Shown: in pieces, positions 1 to 7,570 of the stretch
Position numbering within the stretch: the first letter of the stretch is position 1
How the letters are laid out: each line of letters begins with the position of its first letter
From: Stappia sp. TSB10P1A
GTDB lineage: Bacteria > Pseudomonadota > Alphaproteobacteria > Rhizobiales > Stappiaceae
Length of the DNA: 64,000 bases
Assembly: GCF_900185725.1 (NCBI RefSeq)
Contig: NZ_FYAU01000014.1
Span: 124,001 to 188,000, forward strand
Direction: 5' to 3'
The notes under the pieces: generated by a model
The model's database searches: none
What the model was told of the DNA's origin: nothing
What the model saw: only the letters and a program-made list of their open reading frames with translations
Position numbers and translations under genes: made by a program

Positions 1-229
1 AACAAGACGCTCCCCGCAAGACGGCTCCCCAAGCCGCTCCCCGCAAGCTGCCCTTCGCCTGCCGCCAGGGGCGGCGGCCCGTCCGGACGGGTGCATTTCC
101 CTTGTTGCGTATCAATAAATATTTTCATCATATAAATGGAACGATCCTGCGAGAAATGACAATACTTAGTTCCTGTGATGAATTTTATGAAATGAAATTT
201 ATACATGAAGAATAGACAGTAATAGCAAG
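1..229. other. left-edge non-coding region with repeat, palindrome and AT-rich tract
   Basis: No gene is supported here. A 13-bp direct repeat (CGCTCCCCGCAAG) sits at 8-20 and 35-47. A perfect 14-bp palindrome (CCCGTCCGGACGGG) sits at 78-91, preceded by a GCCGCC/GGCGGC hairpin at 61-75, and could end a transcript entering from the left. From about 105 to 229 the sequence is strikingly AT-rich compared with everything downstream, which fits a regulatory region for the RiPP operon. Confidence 0.5.
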
Positions 230-257
230 TTGACACCTCGGGGGTTCACTTTAAGAT
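230..257 (+). promoter_or_regulatory. candidate sigma-70 promoter of the RiPP operon
   Basis: A perfect -35 hexamer TTGACA at 230-235 is followed after 16 bp by TAAGAT at 252-257, which matches four of six -10 positions. It lies at the border of the AT-rich tract and directly before the first permease gene. If real, translation cannot begin at the TTG inside the -35 box. Confidence 0.45.
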
Positions 258-424
258 CGCGCCATAGCCAGCCGTTGCGCATGGATCGCAAGCCAGACGA
301 GGGCACGCGGTCCACCTGCCGGCCAGCCAGCGACACGCATTCGGCCGACCCTGCCGGCAGGGTCGCCGGTGCGGTTTTCGGGGCTGTGGCTGTGGATCTA
401 TCCGGATATGTTCCGAGACGGGCT

Positions 425-2821
425 GTGTTTCGCGCTGTCGCCGCGAAGCTCCACCGCCAGTGGGTCAGCTTCCTCCTGCTGTTCGTTGTCCTGTCGCTGG
501 CCGTGGCGGTCTGCATCGTCCTCATCGGGGCGATCCGCTATTATTTCGCGCCGGGCCGTCTCGTCGATGCCGACCTGTGGCGCATCGATACGCTCTGGAG
601 TTCCAGCCATTCCGGCGAGAGCGGGCGCTGGGCGACCTCGCCCGATCCGCTGGCCCGGCTGATCCGCCAGGATCACGGGGCGCTGGCGCTTGCCGGCCGC
701 TTCACGCCGCTGCGCTCGCAGCTTGTGGTCGACGACATGTCGCTGCCCGGCGGCGCCGTCTTCCGCAGCGATCCGCCGTCGCTTGCCGTCTTCGACTGGC
801 GGATCCGCCAGGGGGCGCCCGCCATCGACCGGCTCGGGCCGGGCGAGGCGCTGGTCAGCTCCGCCGAGGCCCGCCGCCTGTTCGGCACCCGCGATCCGGT
901 CGGCCAGCGCATCACCCCGGCCCAGCCGGACCGGCGCGGCCGCCGGACGACCTACACCGTCGCCGCCGTGTTCCAGCCTTTCGCCGAAAACGCCGTCTTC
1001 CGTCCCGACGTGGTGCTTGTCGATGCGGTGCCCGGCGCCATCGACCGGGCGCTGCTGCCGGACAGCCTCCGGCAACTGCCGATGGAGTGGCTGCGCCCGA
1101 GCGCCTACACCTTCCTGCGGTTCCGCGGCGAGGGCGGGCGCGAAAAGGCCGGAGCGATCGCCGCCGCGCTGACCGCCCGCGCCCCCTATCTCGGCGGCTG
1201 GACGCCGGAGTTCCGCGCCCGGCCGGCGGCGGCCATCTGGCTGTCGGACGGCGTCTACGAGGAACTCGTGGCGGCGATCCCGCCGGCCTCGGCGCGTCTG
1301 CTGTGGATCGGCGCCGCGGCGCTGGCCGGCGTCGCGCTGGCGGCCTTCGGCTACGGGGCGGGGCTGGCGCGCCTGCAGGTGGCGGAGCTGATGCGCATCC
1401 TCGCCAGCCTCGCGGTGCCGGCGGCGAACGGGCGGGTGGCCCTGGCAGCGCTCGCAGCCGCCGCTGCCGTCGGCGTCTGCGCTGTCGGTGCGCTCGCCGG
1501 CATCGGCCTGTCGCGGCTGGTCGCCGGGCTGCTGCGGCTCGATCCGTCGGCCTTCGCCCTGACGCCGGCCGAGGGGCTGGCGCTGGTCGCCCTCGCCGCG
1601 CCCGCCTTCGTCCTCGTCGCCCTGGTGCCGCTCGCCCGGCCCGACGCCGCTCCGGGTGCCGTCCGGCGCGCCGTGCCCTTGTGGGCGACCTTCGTCGTCT
1701 GCGGCACGGCGGCCGGCCTGTCGCTGGTGCTGGTGCTGCAGCATCTGCATCTCGCCGGCCGCGACAGCGGCCTGTCGCTGGAGCGCACCCTTGCCCTGGA
1801 GGTCGACCAGGACGACGTGCTCGGCGAGCGTCACGAGGCCTTCCGCCAGGAGCTGCTGGCGCTGCCGGGCGTGCGCGAGGTGGGCTTTGCCAAGACGCTG
1901 CCCGGCGCGCTGCACGATTACAGCTATATGGAGCTGCGCGCCGCCACCGACCGCCGCCAGAGCGAGAAGCGCTACCAGGCGCTGGCGGCCGATGCCGGCT
2001 TCCTGCGCTCCATCGGGGTGGAGCCGATTGCCGGCGCGCTGCCCGACAGCAGCAGGCAGGCCCGCGACCAGGTGGTGCTGAACCGCGGCGCGGCGGCCCT
2101 TCTCGGCTTCGCCTCGCCGGACGAGGCCGTCGGCCAGCAGGTGCTCAGCTTCGACGGCGGACCGCAGATCAGCCTGCGGGTGGCGGCGGTGGTGGAGGAT
2201 TTCCGCCTCAACGGGCGCCATATGCCGAGCCCGCCGCTGGTCGTCTATCACGATCCCCGGCTGTTCCGCGTCGCCACGGTGCGCTTCGACGGCGCCGCCG
2301 CGCCGTCCCGCCTTGCCGGCATCCTTCCCGTGTGGTGGCGCCTGTGGCCGCAGGCGACGCCCTCGCGCATCGAGGTCGACGCCTTCTACCGGGCGGCGAA
2401 CCGGCCGGCCGAGGGCGCGGCGCTGCTCGGCCTCGGCGCCTGGCTCGCCACCCTTGCGGTGGTCGGCGGCGCCCTCTTCGCGGTGATCCGCTTCCGCTCG
2501 GTGACCTGCCGCCGCGAACTGGGGCTGCGCCGGCTGCTGGGCGCGACGGCGGTGCAACTCGCTCCGGTCCTCGCCAGCCGGCAGGTCGCGCCGCTGCTGC
2601 TCGCCATGCCGGTGGCCGCCGCCGCCACCGTGCTGCTCGGCGAGGCCTGGCTCTCCGGCCAGGCGGAGCGGATCGCGGTCGCCTCGCCGGCGGTGCTGGC
2701 GACCCTCGGCCTCGGCCTGGTGCTGTCGTCGGCGCTGGCCCTTGCCGCCTGCATCGCCGTCGAACTCCTGCTGATCTCGCGGGGGACCGATCTTGTCGCC
2801 ACAGCCACGGGAGGAACCTGA
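425..2821 (+). CDS. MacB/FtsX-type ABC transporter permease
   Basis: Inner-membrane permease of the MacB/FtsX superfamily, about 798 residues from a GTG at 425. One membrane segment near the N-terminus precedes a large extracytoplasmic domain. Clusters of hydrophobic helices follow near residues 275-440, a second extracytoplasmic domain comes next, and a C-terminal helix group (about 670-790) ends the protein, so this is the duplicated full-length architecture of about 800 residues. It has no ATPase domain; the MacB-class ATPase at 13848 and the HlyD adaptor at 12454 in the same locus are the likely partners, together exporting the peptide. The start is uncertain: the frame is open from 230, ATG 281 is possible, and an ATG at 408 in another frame reads like the usual family N-terminus for a few residues, so a small frameshift near 410-430 cannot be excluded. 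Confidence 0.8.
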   Translation: MFRAVAAKLHRQWVSFLLLFVVLSLAVAVCIVLIGAIRYYFAPGRLVDADLWRIDTLWSSSHSGESGRWATSPDPLARLIRQDHGALALAGRFTPLRSQLVVDDMSLPGGAVFRSDPPSLAVFDWRIRQGAPAIDRLGPGEALVSSAEARRLFGTRDPVGQRITPAQPDRRGRRTTYTVAAVFQPFAENAVFRPDVVLVDAVPGAIDRALLPDSLRQLPMEWLRPSAYTFLRFRGEGGREKAGAIAAALTARAPYLGGWTPEFRARPAAAIWLSDGVYEELVAAIPPASARLLWIGAAALAGVALAAFGYGAGLARLQVAELMRILASLAVPAANGRVALAALAAAAAVGVCAVGALAGIGLSRLVAGLLRLDPSAFALTPAEGLALVALAAPAFVLVALVPLARPDAAPGAVRRAVPLWATFVVCGTAAGLSLVLVLQHLHLAGRDSGLSLERTLALEVDQDDVLGERHEAFRQELLALPGVREVGFAKTLPGALHDYSYMELRAATDRRQSEKRYQALAADAGFLRSIGVEPIAGALPDSSRQARDQVVLNRGAAALLGFASPDEAVGQQVLSFDGGPQISLRVAAVVEDFRLNGRHMPSPPLVVYHDPRLFRVATVRFDGAAAPSRLAGILPVWWRLWPQATPSRIEVDAFYRAANRPAEGAALLGLGAWLATLAVVGGALFAVIRFRSVTCRRELGLRRLLGATAVQLAPVLASRQVAPLLLAMPVAAAATVLLGEAWLSGQAERIAVASPAVLATLGLGLVLSSALALAACIAVELLLISRGTDLVATATGGT

Positions 2822-2890
2822 CGGGGACGGGCCGTCCCCGACCACTGATCTGCGATGAAAGCCGTCCGGCCGGGAGAGCGGGCCGGCCGG
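2822..2890 (+). other. two hairpins between permease and precursor gene
   Basis: A hairpin with 7-bp stem CGGGGAC/GTCCCCG at 2822-2840 starts at the permease stop codon. A second, with 8-bp arms CCGGCCGG at 2866-2873 and 2883-2890, lies 48 bp before the precursor start. Neither has a U-tract. They may be mRNA stabilisers or processing sites that raise the precursor-to-enzyme ratio, or partial terminators. Confidence 0.45.
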
Positions 2891-2938
2891 CGCGAGGGAG
2901 TTTCCCGCATCGACACCAGGATACGGAAGGAGACTGGA

Positions 2939-3166
2939 ATGCAGCATGTACTCGACATCGCGGCCACGTCCGCGCACGCGGCCGTCTACGAAAGCTATAT
3001 CGAGGAGACCGAGCCGATGCTGGCCCGGGCGACCACCAGCGACTGTCTGTCGACCGGCACGACGATCAGCAGCGGCGCCGGCTCCACGGTCGGGTCCTTC
3101 TTCTGCATCGGCTGCATAACCGGCACCGGTGGCTACAACACCGGCTGCAGTAGCTGTCACGAATAG
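2939..3166 (+). CDS. RiPP precursor peptide (thiopeptide/azole-peptide type)
   Basis: This gene encodes a 75-residue substrate peptide. The ATG at 2939 is chosen because a strong ribosome site AAGGAG lies at 2927-2932, six bases upstream; the same frame is open from 2855. Residues 1-31 form an acidic, helical-looking leader containing YESYIEETEPMLARA. Residues 32-75 are the presumed core: 5 Cys (36, 56, 59, 70, 73), 8 Ser and 9 Thr, so half of 44 residues are heterocyclisable or dehydratable, with many Gly and two CxxC pairs, ending in CSSCHE. Such a core suits the neighbouring YcaO, dehydrogenase and LanB enzymes. The leader/core boundary is inferred; cleavage after ARA (31) is one option. 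I know of no close homologue. A small metal-binding protein is the alternative, but the context argues against it. Confidence 0.85.
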   Translation: MQHVLDIAATSAHAAVYESYIEETEPMLARATTSDCLSTGTTISSGAGSTVGSFFCIGCITGTGGYNTGCSSCHE

Positions 3167-3190
3167 GCTGGCGGAGCGGGTCCGGGGACG

Positions 3191-4231
3191 ATGAAGACGA
3201 TGACCGATACCGGCGGTGCCGCGGCCTTTCGCGAAAGAGCCGCTGTCGCGGAGGAGGGCAGCCGGCTGCGCGTCTCCGGGCCTTCCGCCGCGTCCGGGTT
3301 GGCCGTGGAGGGGCTGCGCAAGCGCTATGGCGATCACCAGGCGCTGGACGGGGTCAGCCTCGACTGCCGGCCCGGCACGCTGACCTCGCTGCTCGGGCCG
3401 AACGGCGCCGGCAAGACGACCCTGCTGGAGATCCTCGTCGGGCTGCGCAAGCCCGATGCCGGACGGGCGGAGATCCTCGGCGCGCCCTTTGCCGGCCTGC
3501 CGCTGGAGCATCGGCGCCGGGTCGGCATCGTGCTGCAGACCCAGAGCCTGCCGCCGCTGCTGCGCACCGACGAATATCTGGCGATGGTCCGCAAGGCCTA
3601 TCGCAGCCGCGACCTGCCGTCGGGGCTGATCGAGGCGTTCTCCCTGGATGCGGCATGGAAGAAGCGCATCGGCCAGCTTTCCGGCGGCCAGCAGCGCAAG
3701 CTGGCGCTGGTCGCCGCGCTGGTCGGCGAGCCGGCCGTGCTGATCCTCGACGAACCGACGGCCAGCCTCGATCCCTTCAGCCGGCTGGCCTTCTGGACGG
3801 AGCTGCGGCGGCTCTGCGACCGCAAGACATCACCCTCCGCCATCCTGCTCGCCACCCACGACATGGCCGAGGCGACGGAACTCAGCAGCAATGTGGTGAT
3901 CCTGGAAAACGGCCGCGTGCGCGAAAGCGGCACGCCCGACGAGCTGATTGCCCGCAACGGCGCGCCGCCGCGCCTTGCCGTCGCCGTCACCGATGCCCTG
4001 GCCGCCGAACGGATCCTTGCCGCGCATCCGGCCATGGGCGAGGGCCTGACGCTGGAGCGGGAGCGGGGCGGCGGGACGCGGGCCGTGTTCGACGCGGGTC
4101 TGCTCGACGCGGTGCTCGTCTCTCCCTTGCGCCCGCATCTCGATCTGGCGCGGCTGAGTCAGCGCCGCTCGACGCTGGAGGATGTCTTCGTCGCCCTGCT
4201 CGGGCCGGGCCTGAGGGAGGCGGGACGATGA
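3191..4231 (+). CDS. ABC-2 exporter ATP-binding protein
   Basis: Cytoplasmic ATPase of a drug- or peptide-type ABC-2 exporter, 346 residues. A non-conserved N-terminus of about 35 residues precedes the nucleotide-binding domain, with Walker A GPNGAGKTT, signature LSGGQQRK, Walker B LILDEPT and the switch histidine in LLATHD. The last 90 residues are an accessory C-terminal domain, as in CcmA/NodI-type ATPases. The gene starts 24 bp after the precursor stop and overlaps the permease gene by ATGA, so the pair is translationally coupled. Its likely role is export of, or immunity to, the mature peptide. Export versus immunity cannot be settled from sequence. Confidence 0.9.
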   Translation: MKTMTDTGGAAAFRERAAVAEEGSRLRVSGPSAASGLAVEGLRKRYGDHQALDGVSLDCRPGTLTSLLGPNGAGKTTLLEILVGLRKPDAGRAEILGAPFAGLPLEHRRRVGIVLQTQSLPPLLRTDEYLAMVRKAYRSRDLPSGLIEAFSLDAAWKKRIGQLSGGQQRKLALVAALVGEPAVLILDEPTASLDPFSRLAFWTELRRLCDRKTSPSAILLATHDMAEATELSSNVVILENGRVRESGTPDELIARNGAPPRLAVAVTDALAAERILAAHPAMGEGLTLERERGGGTRAVFDAGLLDAVLVSPLRPHLDLARLSQRRSTLEDVFVALLGPGLREAGR

Positions 4232-5256
4232 ACGCACCGCTGCTCGCCGTGCTGGTGCTGAACAATTTCCGCGAATACCTGCGGGACTTCACCTCCAGCT
4301 TCTTCACCTTCGTGTTCCCGCTGATCTTCGTGGTGATCTTCTTCATGAGCAGTTCCGGCGGCGGGGCGCCGGGGCCGCTGCCGCTGGCGCTTGAGGGCGA
4401 TGTCGGCGCGCCGCAGGCACAGGCGCTGGTCGAGGCGCTGGCGGGCGTTCCCGGCCTGCGCCTGCTGCCGGCGGGACACAAGGCGGCAGGCGTCGTCTCG
4501 GTCGCGGTCGGCGCCGACGACCGTATCCGGCTGGAGGTTTCGGCCGATCCGGCGCTGGCGACCCTGCTGCACACGGCGGTGCTGGCGGCGGCGGGCCGGC
4601 AGGCCGGGCCCTTGCCGTTCGACTACCGGTTCGAGCCGGTGCGCCGCTCCTCCGAACTGGTGCAACTGCTGCCGGCCTTCTTCGCCATGTCGCTGCTGCA
4701 ACTCGGCCTGTTCGGCACCTCGACGCCGCTGTTGCAGCAGCGCGCGCGCGGCGTCTTCCGCCACATGAAGACCCTGCCGATCACTGTCATGCAGATCGTC
4801 GCGGCGCTGCTGGCGACGCGGCTGGCGATCGCCCTGGTGCAGATGGTCGGGCTCTATGCGATCGCGGCCGGTCTCTTCGGGTTCCGCATCGAGGGCAGCG
4901 GCGTGCTCTTCGCCGCGTTGCTGGCGCTCGGCACCGGCTGCTTCGTCGCCATGGGCTTCGCGCTCGGCGGCATCGTCGGCAACCAGCAGGTCGGCGTGCT
5001 GCTGACGCTCGCCATCAACTTCCTGATGCTGAGCTTCGGCAACGTCTTCTTTCAGGTGCCGGGCGACAGCGCCCTGGCGCTGATCTCGAACGCGCTGCCG
5101 ATCACCTATCTGGTCGACGGATTGCGGCTGGCCGCGACCGGCGAGCCGCAGGCCCTGCCGATCGGGCTGATCCTGGCGGTGCTGGCGGGCGCGACGGTGC
5201 TGCTGACGGCGGTGTCCGTCCGTTTCTTCCGGTTCGACATGGGGAGCAGGGCATGA
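4228..5256 (+). CDS. ABC-2 type transporter permease
   Basis: Inner-membrane permease, 342 residues, partner of the preceding ATPase. One N-terminal membrane helix (about 25-45) is followed by an extracytoplasmic region of about 110 residues and then five or six helices from about 155 to the end, the usual ABC2_membrane layout. The ATG at 4228 overlaps the ATPase stop (ATGA). The 3' end lies in a short tandem repeat that creates alternative in-frame ATG and stop combinations. It presumably moves the modified peptide, or clears it from the membrane as self-protection. Confidence 0.88.
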   Translation: MNAPLLAVLVLNNFREYLRDFTSSFFTFVFPLIFVVIFFMSSSGGGAPGPLPLALEGDVGAPQAQALVEALAGVPGLRLLPAGHKAAGVVSVAVGADDRIRLEVSADPALATLLHTAVLAAAGRQAGPLPFDYRFEPVRRSSELVQLLPAFFAMSLLQLGLFGTSTPLLQQRARGVFRHMKTLPITVMQIVAALLATRLAIALVQMVGLYAIAAGLFGFRIEGSGVLFAALLALGTGCFVAMGFALGGIVGNQQVGVLLTLAINFLMLSFGNVFFQVPGDSALALISNALPITYLVDGLRLAATGEPQALPIGLILAVLAGATVLLTAVSVRFFRFDMGSRA

Positions 5257-5286
5257 GGGGGAGCAGGGCATGAGGGAGAGCAAGCC
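5239..5286 (+). repeat. three-copy imperfect 14-17-bp tandem repeat at a gene junction
   Basis: Copies ATGGGGAGCAGGGC (5239), ATGAGGGGGAGCAGGGC (5253) and ATGAGGGAGAGCAAGCC (5270) run directly into the ATG of the next gene at 5287. Each copy carries ATG and purine-rich ribosome-site-like sequence. The array contains the permease stop and supplies the ribosome site of the SpaB_C gene, so copy-number slippage could alter coupling between the two. Confidence 0.7.
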
Positions 5287-6219
5287 ATGACGGGAGCGAA
5301 CGACGCCGCGGCGGCGCATGGCGCGCGCTGGATCTATTTCAAGCTCTATCCCGGCCTGTTCGGCGCCGGTCTCGACCATGTCGTCGCCCATGATCTGGCG
5401 CCGCTCGCCGGGCGCGGCGATGTCGCCAAATGGCATTTCCTGCGCATGATCGACGATGGCGGCCCGCATCTGCGCGTGCGCTTCCTGCCGGCCGATCCGC
5501 ACGCGCGGGAGCCGCTCGCCGCACGCATCGAGCGGGAGCTGCGCACCCTTGCCGATGAACTGCCCTTCACGCCGGAGAGCCCGTTCACGCCGCTGGTCGC
5601 CACCCGCCGGACGGACGGCGCGGCGGCGGCAATGGTGCCGGCTCCCCGCGCCCCCCGTGCTCATGTCCAGCGCGACGCCTACGAGCCGGAGACCGGCAAA
5701 TATGGCCTTGGCGAGATGCTGGAGGCCTGCGAAACCCATTTCCAGGTGTCGAGCGAGATCGCCGCCGCCGCGATTGCCGTGGAGCTGCTGGAGGGCCGCT
5801 CGCGCAAGGGGATCGCGCCGCTGCTGATGGCGCGCTGCGTCCATCTGTTCGAGCTGCCGAGACCCTCGCGCCAGTTCCTCGCCGACTATTGCGACTACTG
5901 GCTGCGCGGCGCCGACCCGGCCGAGGACCATCGCGGCCGCTTCGCCGAACGGATCGCGGATCTGCGCATCCTCCCCTTCGATCCGCTGGATGCGGATGCG
6001 CTGCTCGTCGCTGGCGAACAGGATCTGCTCGCCCGCTGGGAGGCGTCGATCCGCCAGGTGTCGCGCGCCGCCGGGCGGCACTTTGCGCGCAACGACAATT
6101 TCCGCGACCAACTGGCCTTCAACCTCTGCCACCTGATGATGAACCGGCTCGGCTTCCCGGCCACCGACGAAGCCTATCTCGCCTGCCTCGTCGCGGCCTT
6201 CGACCGGGTGCCGGCATGA
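5287..6219 (+). CDS. SpaB_C / thiopeptide-type bacteriocin biosynthesis protein
   Basis: A 310-residue stand-alone SpaB_C domain. The N-terminal block (WIYFKLYPG..., then HFLRMIDDGGPHLRVRF at about 46-62) is the family hallmark. In split LanB systems this domain removes glutamate from glutamylated Ser/Thr to form dehydroalanine/dehydrobutyrine; in thiopeptides a paralogue performs the [4+2] pyridine-forming cycloaddition. Only one such protein is encoded here, and a glutamylating LanB protein (14579) needs an eliminase, so elimination is the simpler assignment. A dual or cycloaddition role remains open. It overlaps the YcaO gene by ATGA. Ribosome-site-like purines come from the preceding tandem repeat. 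Confidence 0.85.
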   Translation: MTGANDAAAAHGARWIYFKLYPGLFGAGLDHVVAHDLAPLAGRGDVAKWHFLRMIDDGGPHLRVRFLPADPHAREPLAARIERELRTLADELPFTPESPFTPLVATRRTDGAAAAMVPAPRAPRAHVQRDAYEPETGKYGLGEMLEACETHFQVSSEIAAAAIAVELLEGRSRKGIAPLLMARCVHLFELPRPSRQFLADYCDYWLRGADPAEDHRGRFAERIADLRILPFDPLDADALLVAGEQDLLARWEASIRQVSRAAGRHFARNDNFRDQLAFNLCHLMMNRLGFPATDEAYLACLVAAFDRVPA

Positions 6220-7556
6220 TCGACGTGTTCGACAAGAGCGCGTTTTCCGCCCGCGTTCCCTGGTCCTCCATCCTCAGCCCCTCCTGCGGCATCGTCCAGA
6301 GCGTGGCGGGTATCGACGACGAGGAACTGGGCGTGCCGGACTTCCGCCGGCGCACCGCGCGCCTGTGCAACGTCTCGCTGGCCTATCCCTGGATCCGCGC
6401 CGGCGACGGCACCAGCACGGCCGAGACCCTGACCGCCGGCAATGGCGGCGACCTGCGCGCCGATCTCGCCTATGTGCGGGCGGTGGCGGAGGCGGCCGAG
6501 CGCTATGCCAGCTCGGTCTTCGACGAGACCGACTACATCCTCGCCAGCGCCCGCGAGCTGGGCTCGGCCGCCCTCGACCATCGCCGCTGGCCGAAATGCA
6601 GTGCTGCGGAGCTCGCCGATCCGCGCTGCCAGCTCCATGCCTTCGATCCCGACCGGCCGATCCGCTGGGTCGAGGGCCACTCGGTGACGCGAGGGCGCAA
6701 GGTCTGGCTGCCGCTGGTGATGTCGCATCTGGTGTTCGAGCTGCTGCCGGGCGAGGCGTTCTGGGCGCCGATCACCACCGGCATCGCGCTGCATGACTGT
6801 CCCTATCGCGCGGCGGTCGCGGCGATCTGCGAGAGCATCGAGCGCGACGCCATCGCGCTCACCTGGATCTGCCGTCTGCCGCTGCCCCGGCTCGTCCTCG
6901 ACGCCGCGCCGCCGCACGAGGTCGGCGAGGCGCTCGCCCGCACCGCGGGCCTGCCGCTGCAGCACCAGTTTTTCGACGCGACCACCGATCTCGGCGTGCC
7001 GACGGTCTATCTGCTGCAGACATACGAGGGCCATCCGCAGCTTGCCAGCTTCGTCGGCTGCAGCACCGAGTTCGACCCCTGGACGGCCTGCGGCAAGGTG
7101 GTGCGCGAGGCCTGCGTCGCGCGCACGGCGATCCCCTATTTCCAGGAGATCCCGGACGATCCGCTGCGCTTCACCCGCCTCGAATTCGGCGCCAGCTACA
7201 TGGGCCGGCCGGAGCAGGCCGGCGCCTTCGACTTTCTCGCCGGTCACGGCCGGGAGAGCCCGATCTCGCGGCTCGCGCCCGGCAGCCAGGTGGATGCGCG
7301 CGAAGAGTTCGACTGGCTCGTCGCCCGGTTCCGGGCGCTCGATTTCGAGCTGACGCTGGTCGACCTCACCACCGACGATCTGCGCGAGCAGGGCTTGAGC
7401 GTCATCCGTGCCGTCACGCCGGACCTGATGCCGCTCGATTTCCTGCCCTCGGCCCGCTACCTCGGCCATGCGCGGCTGCACGACTATCCGCTCAAGGCCG
7501 GCTACGGCCGTTTCGAGCGCGCCGCCGCCAATCCCTATCCCCAGCCCTTCGCGTGA
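6216..7556 (+). CDS. YcaO azoline-forming cyclodehydratase
   Basis: ATP-dependent cyclodehydratase of the TOMM/thiopeptide type, 446 residues, converting Cys (and possibly Ser/Thr) of the precursor to azolines. ATP/Mg-binding glutamate motifs are visible: AEAAERY at about 91-97, ESIERDA at about 206-212, and the later block around CGKVVREA. The C-terminus ends NPYPQPFA, which carries the PxPxP motif typical of azoline-forming YcaO enzymes. It lacks its own leader-binding domain; the E1-like protein encoded immediately downstream should deliver the substrate. The start overlaps the SpaB_C stop by ATGA; the frame is open far upstream but only this start fits. Confidence 0.93.
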   Translation: MIDVFDKSAFSARVPWSSILSPSCGIVQSVAGIDDEELGVPDFRRRTARLCNVSLAYPWIRAGDGTSTAETLTAGNGGDLRADLAYVRAVAEAAERYASSVFDETDYILASARELGSAALDHRRWPKCSAAELADPRCQLHAFDPDRPIRWVEGHSVTRGRKVWLPLVMSHLVFELLPGEAFWAPITTGIALHDCPYRAAVAAICESIERDAIALTWICRLPLPRLVLDAAPPHEVGEALARTAGLPLQHQFFDATTDLGVPTVYLLQTYEGHPQLASFVGCSTEFDPWTACGKVVREACVARTAIPYFQEIPDDPLRFTRLEFGASYMGRPEQAGAFDFLAGHGRESPISRLAPGSQVDAREEFDWLVARFRALDFELTLVDLTTDDLREQGLSVIRAVTPDLMPLDFLPSARYLGHARLHDYPLKAGYGRFERAAANPYPQPFA

Positions 7557-7570
7557 GAGGAACCGACGAG

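Noticed and set aside
460-3153. A long + strand frame overlapping the permease and the precursor.
   Set aside because: Arg/Pro/Ala-rich translation with no domain; the overlapping frame at 425-2821 has a clear membrane protein pattern.
2939-3166. Metallothionein-like or zinc-ribbon reading of the CxxC-containing peptide.
   Set aside because: The cysteines lie in a Gly/Ser/Thr-rich tail after an acidic leader and within a YcaO/LanB operon; a RiPP precursor fits far better.
398-3511. A 1037-codon open frame on the - strand opposite the permease, precursor and ABC genes.
   Set aside because: Arg/Gln/Gly/Ala-rich sequence without any domain; an artefact of high-GC codon use opposite real genes.
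4159-6132. Large - strand open frame opposite the ABC-2 permease and SpaB_C gene.
   Set aside because: No motif, and the + strand genes are well supported and coupled by ATGA overlaps.
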